From the NCBI GenBank assembly GCA_028691575.1, contig JAQUYY010000042.1:1-10841 (forward strand): DNA of 10,841 nucleotides. Direction: 5' to 3'. Below are positions 5,712 to 10,841 of this stretch, in pieces (positions within the stretch are counted from its first letter, which is position 1; each line of letters begins with the position of its first letter). This DNA is from Candidatus Gastranaerophilales bacterium (lineage in GTDB: Bacteria > Cyanobacteriota > Vampirovibrionia > Gastranaerophilales > JAQUYY01). The notes beneath the pieces are model-generated. The model worked only from the letters and a program-made list of their open reading frames with translations, was not told the origin of the DNA and ran no database searches. A program made the position numbers and the translations under genes.

Positions 5712-5737
5712 ATACATTTTCATTGATTTGTACGGCA

Positions 5738-5789
5738 AAATTAACAAAAAACCTATAAGACCATCGTCAAATAGGTTTTTTGTTAATTT
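5738..5789. terminator. Strong 19-bp bidirectional terminator between convergent genes
   Basis: The arms AAATTAACAAAAAACCTAT (5738-5756) and ATAGGTTTTTTGTTAATTT (5771-5789) are perfect reverse complements. The 14-base loop contains its own GAC-CATC-GTC pairing. The hairpin sits between the plus-strand arsG operon and the minus-strand prepilin gene, which converge here, so it can end transcription from both sides. T runs are found on both strands. Confidence 0.8.
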
Positions 5790-5807
5790 AGTTACCAATT
5801 TAAATTT

Positions 5808-6209
5808 TTAATTATCAGCGGGTGCAGCTACAACTTTTGTAAGCAATGCAGCCTGATTTTTATCATAGCCGATAATAGTAATTGTATCTGTATTGTTGTC
5901 TCCTGTTAGAACAACTGAACCTGCTGCAGTTCCTGCTGTTGAAAATGCTGCGTTTGCATCATCTATTGGGTTTGTATTATCTGCATTTAATGCATCTGCA
6001 ACTGCTGTTGCGATTTCTGTAGCTGTGTCATTCGTATTTAAAGCAAATCTGCTTGTTATCGATGATGCTGCTGCAGATATGTTTGCTTTTACCGTTCCTT
6101 CTTTTGCCTGATCTGTTGCATTTAATAATGTTGGTGCTGCTATAAGTGCTAAGACTCCAATAATTACAACTACAATCAATAATTCTAGTAAAGTGAAACC
6201 TTTTTTCAT
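5808..6209 (-). CDS. Type IV prepilin-like protein (class III N-terminal cleavage/methylation domain)
   Basis: This protein of 133 residues starts MKKG/FTLLELLIVVVIIGVLA: a short positive leader ending in glycine, then phenylalanine and glutamate at mature position 5, the hallmark of prepilin peptidase cleavage. The hydrophobic helix spans residues 5-27. The remaining pilin domain is rich in Ala, Thr, Asn and Asp and has no cysteine, so no disulfide-bonded C-terminal loop. I choose ATG 6209 because AAGAAAGG and GGAG lie 3-8 bases upstream and the leader length is right; the Met at 6233 would add eight residues and has no ribosome-binding site. It is a lone gene; assembly genes (pilB, pilC, pilQ) must be elsewhere. 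It could be a major pilin or a pseudopilin. Confidence 0.85.
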   Translation of the reverse strand: MKKGFTLLELLIVVVIIGVLALIAAPTLLNATDQAKEGTVKANISAAASSITSRFALNTNDTATEIATAVADALNADNTNPIDDANAAFSTAGTAAGSVVLTGDNNTDTITIIGYDKNQAALLTKVVAAPADN

Positions 6210-6253
6210 ATACTCCGCCTTTCTTAAACTCATACTTATTCAACTTGTTTTTT

Positions 6254-6271
6254 TGGTATAATGTCATTATA
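6254..6271. promoter_or_regulatory. Palindromic double -10 region: TATAATG-T-CATTATA
   Basis: The 15-base palindrome TATAATGTCATTATA (6257-6271) places a perfect TATAAT on both strands. On the plus strand it is preceded by TGG, so TGGTATAAT (6254-6262) is an extended -10. It could fire left toward the prepilin gene (ATG 6209) and right toward kdsA (ATG 6481). Neither direction has a good -35 hexamer: the minus strand shows GAAACA or AAACAC at the right distance. Confidence 0.5.
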
Positions 6272-6318
6272 TACTAAAACTTTAAAAAGTGTTTCGTAAA
6301 AATAGAAAGGTTGTTCCG

Positions 6319-6450
6319 AATAGCAGAAAATATGGGGAAAATTTATCTTAACAAACGTGTATCCCTTGCTATTTAAGAAATATCTTCTTAAAAAACAAAA
6401 TTTGTTTTGGAAAATAGAAAATAAAATTAATTTATTGTACTTTTGTTAAG
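6319..6450 (+). promoter_or_regulatory. Inverted-repeat-rich leader upstream of kdsA
   Basis: Four exact inverted repeats crowd the sequence ahead of kdsA: AATAGCA/TGCTATT (6319-6325, 6367-6373), TTTAAGAA/TTCTTAAA (6372-6379, 6385-6392), AAAACAAA/TTTGTTTT (6392-6399, 6401-6408) and CTTAACAAA/TTTGTTAAG (6347-6355, 6442-6450). The last crosses the first, so they could be alternative folds. No known riboswitch is recognised and no U-run follows a strong stem. AT richness makes part of this chance. Confidence 0.3.
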
Positions 6451-6480
6451 AAAAACAGTTTATAAACGAGGAGTTTTTAA

Positions 6481-7299
6481 ATGGTAAATGAAGTGAAATT
6501 GAATAATTTTAGCATTGGGAATGACAAACTTGTTATTATGGCTGGTCCTTGTGTTATTGAAGATGATGAAAATGTTGTTTTTAAGACAGCTGAAGAACTA
6601 AAAATCATTACGACAAAACTGGATTTACCGTTTATTTTTAAAGCTTCATATGATAAAGCTAATCGAACTTCCATCTCATCATATAGAGGTGTCGGAATAG
6701 AAAAAGGGCTTAAAATTCTTGAAAAAATTAAAAATGAATTTGAAATACCGATTGTAACTGATATTCACGATGCTTCTGAAGCAGAGGCAGCTGCTCAAGT
6801 GGCTGATGTAATACAAATCCCTGCTTTTCTTTGCAGACAAACAGATTTGCTTGTTGCTGCCGCTAAAACAGGAAAAATTATTAATATTAAAAAAGGTCAA
6901 TTTCTGGCGCCAAATCAAATCGGCAATTCTGCCAATAAAGTTAAGCAAAGCGGAAATAACAAGATTTTGATTACCGAAAGGGGCGTAACTTTTGGATATG
7001 GAAATCTTGTTACTGATTTAAGGTCTATTCCTATTATTCACGATTTAGGCTATCCTGTGATTATGGATGCAACTCATAGTGTGCAATTGCCGGGTGGTGC
7101 AGGAACTTCAACAGCCGGTGAAAGAAAATATGCGAGTATTTTGGCAAAAGGTGCTGTTGCAGCCGGATGTGACGGTGTATTTTTTGAAGTGCATCCTGAT
7201 CCTGATAATGCACCATGTGACGGACCTAATATGATTGCATTAAAAAATGCTTATGAAATGTTTTCTGTCTTAAATGAAATTTATAATGTTGTAAATTAG
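6481..7299 (+). CDS. kdsA: 3-deoxy-8-phosphooctulonate (Kdo-8-P) synthase, metal-dependent class
   Basis: This enzyme of 272 residues condenses phosphoenolpyruvate with arabinose-5-phosphate to Kdo-8-phosphate in the cytoplasm, the first committed step toward Kdo for lipopolysaccharide. Conserved stretches are complete: AGPCVIE (21-27), KASYDKANRTS (54-64), TDIHD (93-97), QIPAFLCRQTDLL (112-124), NIKKGQFLAP (135-144), TERG...FGYGNLV, DATHSVQLPGG (196-206), FFEVHPDP (234-241) and CDGPN. Candidate metal ligands C24, H199, E236 and D247 are present. Cys rather than Asn at position 24 places it in the metal-dependent class, unlike E. coli KdsA. GAGGAG lies 7-8 bases before the ATG. It is monocistronic behind a long leader, with no kdsB, kdsD or lpx gene in view. 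Length matches the family. Confidence 0.95.
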   Translation: MVNEVKLNNFSIGNDKLVIMAGPCVIEDDENVVFKTAEELKIITTKLDLPFIFKASYDKANRTSISSYRGVGIEKGLKILEKIKNEFEIPIVTDIHDASEAEAAAQVADVIQIPAFLCRQTDLLVAAAKTGKIINIKKGQFLAPNQIGNSANKVKQSGNNKILITERGVTFGYGNLVTDLRSIPIIHDLGYPVIMDATHSVQLPGGAGTSTAGERKYASILAKGAVAAGCDGVFFEVHPDPDNAPCDGPNMIALKNAYEMFSVLNEIYNVVN

Positions 7300-7427
7300 T
7301 AAATCAGCTTATTTAAAACAGATTTTAATTAACTTATATTTTTATATATCAATTTGAAAAATAATCGTTAAATTATCATTCTGTAATTGATACGGAATTT
7401 CCTAATTTTTGTGATGCCGGACTGAAT

Positions 7428-7457
7428 TTGACATGTCACCGATTTAATGGTTATTTA
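7428..7457 (+). promoter_or_regulatory. Candidate promoter with consensus -35 inside a 10-bp palindrome
   Basis: TTGACA at 7428-7433 is a perfect -35; the best -10 is the weak TATTTA at 7452-7457 with an 18-base spacer. The -35 overlaps the perfect palindrome TGACATGTCA (7429-7438), which could be an operator. It lies 33 bases before the TVP38 ATG. The rest of the 191-base gap after kdsA (7300-7490) shows no clear terminator. Confidence 0.35.
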
Positions 7458-7490
7458 ACAAAATATTAGAGTTATTTAATTGTGGTTTAA

Positions 7491-8138
7491 ATGCAAAAAC
7501 ATAAATACATACTGCTTTTTTTGCTTATATTTGCAATTTTATTGCTATATTTGATGTTTTCAAAATATGGTATAGATAATTTTAATGAAATAAGTTTTTT
7601 TTCAAAATTTGGTTACTTGACTCCTTTTATATTTGTAGCAATTTATGGAATTTTGCCTGTATTTTTTGTACCAATAACACCTTTATCCATTTATGCAGGA
7701 ATTTTATTTGGTCCGTTTTTAGGCATATTATATACATTATTGGGGCAACTTATAGCAGCGAGCATGACTTTTTTGGTCAGCAGATACATATTAAAAGATT
7801 GGGTAGACCGTAAAAGTCCTGCAAGAGTGGCAATATTCCAAGAAAAAATTAAAAAATACGGATGGGAATTTGTTTTTATTTCAAGATTAACGCCAATTTT
7901 CCCTTTTAATGTGCAAAATTATTTATTTGGAGTAACCAATATATCATACAAAACTTTTATTTTAGCATCAATTTTTTCATTAATGCCGGGGGCAATTGCT
8001 TTTGTGTATATTGGCTATGCAGGAAAAAGTTTGTATTCGGGAGATAGTGATTCTATTTATAAAATTATTATTGCGTTTTCCTTATTTATAATTATAGGAT
8101 TTTTGCCTAAGTTAATTAAGAGAAAAGCAAAAGACTGA
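7491..8138 (+). CDS. TVP38/TMEM64-family (VTT/DedA-like) membrane protein
   Basis: This polytopic membrane protein of 215 residues belongs to the TVP38/TMEM64 group of the DedA-like VTT superfamily, implicated in membrane lipid handling (scramblase or flippase-type activity in some members). A first helix lies at about 6-23, a longer hydrophobic pair at 45-95, then the family signature FISRLTPIFPFNVQNYLFG at 129-147 with R132, P135 and N143, and further helices at 154-175 and 190-206. The C-terminus is basic (KLIKRKAKD), consistent with a cytoplasmic end. No good Shine-Dalgarno precedes the ATG (only GTGG about 8 bases upstream). The gene stands alone between kdsA and a palindromic terminator that overlaps its stop. 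Its substrate is not known from sequence. Confidence 0.85.
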   Translation: MQKHKYILLFLLIFAILLLYLMFSKYGIDNFNEISFFSKFGYLTPFIFVAIYGILPVFFVPITPLSIYAGILFGPFLGILYTLLGQLIAASMTFLVSRYILKDWVDRKSPARVAIFQEKIKKYGWEFVFISRLTPIFPFNVQNYLFGVTNISYKTFILASIFSLMPGAIAFVYIGYAGKSLYSGDSDSIYKIIIAFSLFIIIGFLPKLIKRKAKD

Positions 8139-8162
8139 TTTTTTTAAAAAAATCAGTCTTTT
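8129..8162. terminator. Palindromic bidirectional terminator
   Basis: The arms AAAAGACTGATTTTTTT (8129-8145) and AAAAAAATCAGTCTTTT (8146-8162) form a perfect 34-base palindrome that includes the TVP38 stop codon in the left arm. The stem AAGACTGATT/AATCAGTCTT followed by T runs works on either strand, so it can also end the minus-strand acyl-CoA dehydrogenase transcript, whose stop is at 8195. Confidence 0.8.
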
Positions 8163-8194
8163 TAGTATTCGTTTTTTTATAAATTATTTGATTT

Positions 8195-9376
8195 TTATTT
8201 AAAGTTTTTGACTAAATGACGACTGACAACAAGTCTTTGAATCTGGTTTGTTCCTTCATAAATTTGAGTAATTTTGGCATCTCTCATCATTCTTTCAACA
8301 GGAAATTCTTTTGTATAACCGTAACCGCCAAGGATTTGAACTGCATCGGTTGTTACGCTCATTGCTGTATCTCCGCCAAAGAATTTAGATAAAGATGAAA
8401 ATGTTGATTTGTCTTTATTGTCATTATGAACCGCCATAGCTGCTTTATAGCAAAGGATTCTTGCAGCTTCTGTTCTTATTGCCATATTTACAAGCATATT
8501 TTGAATAGCTTCAAAATTAGCAATCGGCTGATTAAACTGTTCTCTTTCTTGAGCATATTTTAAAGCATAATCAAGCGCACCTTGAGCAACACCGACACCT
8601 TGAGCACCAACACCGGGTCTTGAATGATCCAAAGTGTTCATTGCTAATTTCCAGCCTGCTCCTTCTGAGGCAATAAGATTTTCAGCAGGTACTTCCATAT
8701 CTTCAAAAATCAATTCTGCAGTTTCAGAGCCTCTGATACCGAGTTTGTTTTCTTTTTTACCGACTTTAAAGCCCGGAAAATCTTTTTCGACAATAAAGCA
8801 GCTTAAATCTTTCAAGCCTCCATTATTACCGGTTTTTGCAAAAACAGTTACTGTGTCTGCAACACCACCGTGACTAATGAAAAGTTTAGAACCATTGATG
8901 ATATATTTATCACCTTTTTTCTCTGCTTTTGTTCTAATTCCCATAAAATCACTACCTGCACCGGCTTCAGTCAAACCGAATGCTGCAATTTTTTCACCGG
9001 CAGCAACAGGTGTAATATATTTTAATTTTTGTTCATGAGATGCACCAAGAATAACCGGTTCTAAGCCAAGTGTATTTACCATACAAACTAATGCACAGGA
9101 AAGATCAACTCTTGAAAGTTCTTCAACCAGAATTATTGCTGTAACAGGATCAACGCCATCTCCACCGTATTGGGTTTCGTATGGCATACTGATTAAACCG
9201 TTTTCTTTTAATTGTTCAAAAATATCCCAGGGAAATTTGGCATCTGCATCAATTTTTTCTGCGCGAGGAGCAATAACATCTTCTGCAAACTCTCTTACAT
9301 AATTTCTAATATCTTTTTGTTCGTCTGTTAATTGAAAATCGCTATTTAACGCTTCTTTATCAATTATTAAGGTCAT
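8195..9376 (-). CDS. Acyl-CoA dehydrogenase (short-chain/butyryl-type)
   Basis: The protein has 393 residues and is a cytoplasmic FAD enzyme that introduces the alpha-beta double bond of acyl-CoA, passing electrons to ETF. The domains are in order: helical N-terminus (about 15-125), beta domain with FGLTEAGAGSDFMGIRT and KLFISHGG, then LGIRGSETAEL and the C-terminal helices with RPGVGAQGVGVAQGALDYA, REQFNQPI and GGYGYTKEFPVERMMRDAKI. The catalytic base is the glutamate of IYEGTNQIQ (E374), the position used by short- and medium-chain enzymes. The family's usual TEP is TEA here. GAGGA lies about 7 bases before ATG 9376. No etfAB, hydratase, thiolase or CoA-transferase genes are near, so the pathway (butyrate formation, beta-oxidation or amino acid breakdown) cannot be set. 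Chain length preference is inferred. Confidence 0.93.
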   Translation of the reverse strand: MTLIIDKEALNSDFQLTDEQKDIRNYVREFAEDVIAPRAEKIDADAKFPWDIFEQLKENGLISMPYETQYGGDGVDPVTAIILVEELSRVDLSCALVCMVNTLGLEPVILGASHEQKLKYITPVAAGEKIAAFGLTEAGAGSDFMGIRTKAEKKGDKYIINGSKLFISHGGVADTVTVFAKTGNNGGLKDLSCFIVEKDFPGFKVGKKENKLGIRGSETAELIFEDMEVPAENLIASEGAGWKLAMNTLDHSRPGVGAQGVGVAQGALDYALKYAQEREQFNQPIANFEAIQNMLVNMAIRTEAARILCYKAAMAVHNDNKDKSTFSSLSKFFGGDTAMSVTTDAVQILGGYGYTKEFPVERMMRDAKITQIYEGTNQIQRLVVSRHLVKNFK

Positions 9377-9483
9377 AGTTTTTCCTCATTTGTCTTCCTA
9401 ACTATTCAATTTAATACTACTTTATCCCAAATTTGCTCAAAAGTAAAATTAATTATATAATAAAAAATAACATTTGTTTAAGA

Positions 9484-9489
9484 TATAAT
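9484..9489 (+). promoter_or_regulatory. Candidate -10 box of the NTF2-like gene
   Basis: TATAAT lies 43 bases before the ATG at 9533, in the 156-base gap between divergent genes. No -35 matches at the right distance. A TATAAT on the minus strand (9452-9457) could serve the acyl-CoA dehydrogenase. Both are single-box matches in very AT-rich DNA. Confidence 0.3.
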
Positions 9490-9532
9490 AAATTTAGTAA
9501 ATTATTTTTAAATATTTGATGGGAAATTTTTG

Positions 9533-10504
9533 ATGAAAAAAAATATAATTCTTTTTATTACGTTGATCATGGCTTTTTTTAGCTTTTCAACAAACGTTTT
9601 GGCACAAATTCAAAATGGAGTTGACCTTGAGATACAAAGCTTAAAATACGAATATATTGATAATGTATCTCACCAAGAGGATATTGGAGGAGTAAAAAAA
9701 CTTTTATATAACTATCTGAAATATGCAAATGCGCATAATATAGAAGGTTTAAGCTCTTTATATGCCAATGATTTTGTAAGTGGTGACGGCATTAAAAAGA
9801 ATGAATTAATGGATTTGGTTTCAAAAACCTGGAAAAATTATCCTGATATGAGTTATTCGACAATTATAAAAGAGGTCAAACTTAACAAAGATTTTGCAAC
9901 TGTTGAAACGATAGATATAACAAAAGCTGCAACAGCAAAAAGCTCTGCTGCTACTGATGATACAGGCTTTTTGGCAGGTGAATCTCATAGTTTCATTTAT
10001 TTAAGAAAATTTGCAACTGATTGGAAAGTTATTTCAGATAAAATCATTTCAGAATCTACTGTTTTAAAATTTGGCAGCGCAAAAAATTATGAATTTCAAT
10101 TTCATTCACCGGAACAGGTTTTTGCAGGAAAAAATTATACGGCAATTCTGGAAACAAAACTATCCGCAAGTATTCTGCCAATTGCTTCTATAACCAAAGA
10201 ACCTATTGTTTATCCTGAAATCAAAACTAAAGAAGTTTTTAGACAAGTAAACCCGAATCAGCAAATTTTAGAAAGAGTAATTAAGGCAAATTGCACAAAT
10301 AACAACGAATTGGTCATCGCATCTGTCGGTTTAACAGAATTGGTAAAAGATATATATATGAGAGTTCAGCCAAAGTTAACAGGTATGGCTATTTTAATAC
10401 AAAGAGTCAATGTAATCCCCGAAAGCAAATATATACCTCTGATAGAAGAGCCTGAAGAATTGGATATAGATGGAAAAGAAGATACATCAGATAATCAGCA
10501 GTAA
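9533..10504 (+). CDS. Secreted NTF2-like (SnoaL-type) domain protein
   Basis: This protein has 323 residues. Residues 1-24 (MKKNIILF...NVLA) are a signal peptide with a VLA/Q cleavage site, so it is exported. Residues about 50-175 look like an NTF2-like fold: LLYNYLKYANAHNIEGLSSLYANDF, then alternating strands ending HSFIYLRKFATDWKVISDKI, typical of the cone-shaped alpha+beta fold. A second, unassigned beta-rich part (about 180-300) contains QVFAGKNYTAILETKL and LTGMAILIQRVNVIPE. The tail is acidic. I start at ATG 9533 because TTG 9530 is directly before it and GGGA lies 8-9 bases upstream. No catalytic residues can be assigned. The 3' end overlaps lspA by 35 bases. An envelope or binding role is inferred from export only. 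Confidence 0.78.
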   Translation: MKKNIILFITLIMAFFSFSTNVLAQIQNGVDLEIQSLKYEYIDNVSHQEDIGGVKKLLYNYLKYANAHNIEGLSSLYANDFVSGDGIKKNELMDLVSKTWKNYPDMSYSTIIKEVKLNKDFATVETIDITKAATAKSSAATDDTGFLAGESHSFIYLRKFATDWKVISDKIISESTVLKFGSAKNYEFQFHSPEQVFAGKNYTAILETKLSASILPIASITKEPIVYPEIKTKEVFRQVNPNQQILERVIKANCTNNNELVIASVGLTELVKDIYMRVQPKLTGMAILIQRVNVIPESKYIPLIEEPEELDIDGKEDTSDNQQ

Positions 10505-10841
10505 ATATTTTATTTTTGTTTTAGCATTTTTTGTTGTTTGTTTTGATCAGATTACAAAGTGTATTGCTCAAATTAAAATCCCTTTTGATGTCAGTTTCAA
10601 TTTTTTGCCGAATTTAATAAGTTTCTGCAAAGTTTATAATACAGGTGCTGCTTTTGGGATTTTCAGGGAAGGAACAATATTTTTAATAATTTTTTCAATA
10701 ATAATTTCAATTGGAATTAGTTTTTCTTTTTTAAAAAAAGAAAAATATTATAATAACAAATTTTTATCATTAACCTGGGGACTTATTTTAGGAGGCACAT
10801 TGGGAAATTTCATTGACAGGGTTACTTTAGGGTATGTTATC
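10470..10841 (+). CDS. lspA: Lipoprotein signal peptidase II, 3' part cut off
   Basis: Type II signal peptidase removes signal peptides from prolipoproteins in the cytoplasmic membrane. 124 codons are present, from ATG 10470 to the window end. Landmarks are in the right places: first helix about 13-25, DQITK (26-30), NTGAAFGIF (57-65) and GGTLGNFIDRV with the first catalytic aspartate D116. The second catalytic aspartate lies beyond the window. TTGGAT is a weak ribosome-binding site upstream. A stop codon (TAG 10467-10469) is directly before the ATG, so the start is well fixed and the gene truly overlaps the preceding one by 35 bases. The enzyme would be needed to process the ArsF lipoprotein encoded upstream in this window. 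Confidence 0.92.
   Translation, partial: MEKKIHQIISSKYFIFVLAFFVVCFDQITKCIAQIKIPFDVSFNFLPNLISFCKVYNTGAAFGIFREGTIFLIIFSIIISIGISFSFLKKEKYYNNKFLSLTWGLILGGTLGNFIDRVTLGYVI

Noticed and set aside
6210..6233. Prepilin start at ATG 6233
   Set aside because: It would add eight residues before the standard MKKGFTLLE leader and lacks a ribosome-binding site.
5893..6267. Frames on the opposite strand and in the alternative frame over the prepilin gene
   Set aside because: They are shadows of the Ala/Thr-rich coding sequence, with low-complexity products and no ribosome-binding sites.
6332..6376. 14-codon leader peptide upstream of kdsA
   Set aside because: There is no ribosome-binding site and no amino acid bias that would suggest attenuation.
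1..10841. CRISPR array, insertion sequence, phage or integrase genes
   Set aside because: No regularly spaced repeats, transposase motifs or terminal inverted repeats with target duplications were seen.

Overview
The window is AT-rich bacterial DNA, tightly packed, with genes on both strands. An AT-rich Gram-negative-type bacterium fits best: kdsA (Kdo synthesis) implies an outer-membrane glycolipid, and a class III prepilin and a DUF4145 membrane protein are present. The overall flavour resembles gut Melainabacteria/Gastranaerophilales, but that placement is an impression of protein style and not proven; other AT-rich didermic phyla remain possible.

Layout. (1) 1-1274, minus strand: a probable three-gene operon, read right to left: an unrecognised 62-residue protein, a metallo-beta-lactamase-fold hydrolase and the start of an exported protein with a TPR-like segment, all overlapping by a few bases. 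(2) 1544-2263, minus: a lone DUF4145-type protein with a lysine-rich linker and one membrane helix. (3) 2524-5647, plus: an arsenic-type cassette: ArsR-family repressor, DUF318/ArsP-type permease, small CPKC redox protein, ArsF-type thioredoxin-like lipoprotein and ArsG/CcdA-like membrane protein. It closes at a small hairpin terminator followed by a 19-bp bidirectional terminator. (4) 5808-6209, minus: type IV prepilin-like protein. (5) 6481-7299, plus: kdsA, metal-dependent class, behind a roughly 210-base leader rich in inverted repeats. (6) 7491-8138, plus: TVP38/TMEM64 membrane protein, ending in a palindromic terminator shared with (7) 8195-9376, minus: acyl-CoA dehydrogenase. (8) 9533-10841, plus: a secreted NTF2-like protein overlapping the start of lspA, which is cut by the window end.

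The main system is the cassette in (3). Four of its proteins carry paired cysteines in three compartments: cytoplasmic CxxC protein, membrane CcdA-like pair, extracytoplasmic lipoprotein CxxC, and a CSC motif in the permease. ArsF and ArsG are family names attached to nitroaromatic-arsenical reduction and efflux. The arrangement also looks like a transmembrane thiol relay that could reduce a substrate outside the cytoplasmic membrane, with the permease handling the product. A 7+7 bp palindrome overlapping the likely promoter of the permease operon is the best candidate for the ArsR operator.

No tRNA, rRNA, CRISPR array, insertion sequence or phage gene was seen. No gene-free stretch exceeds 300 bases.
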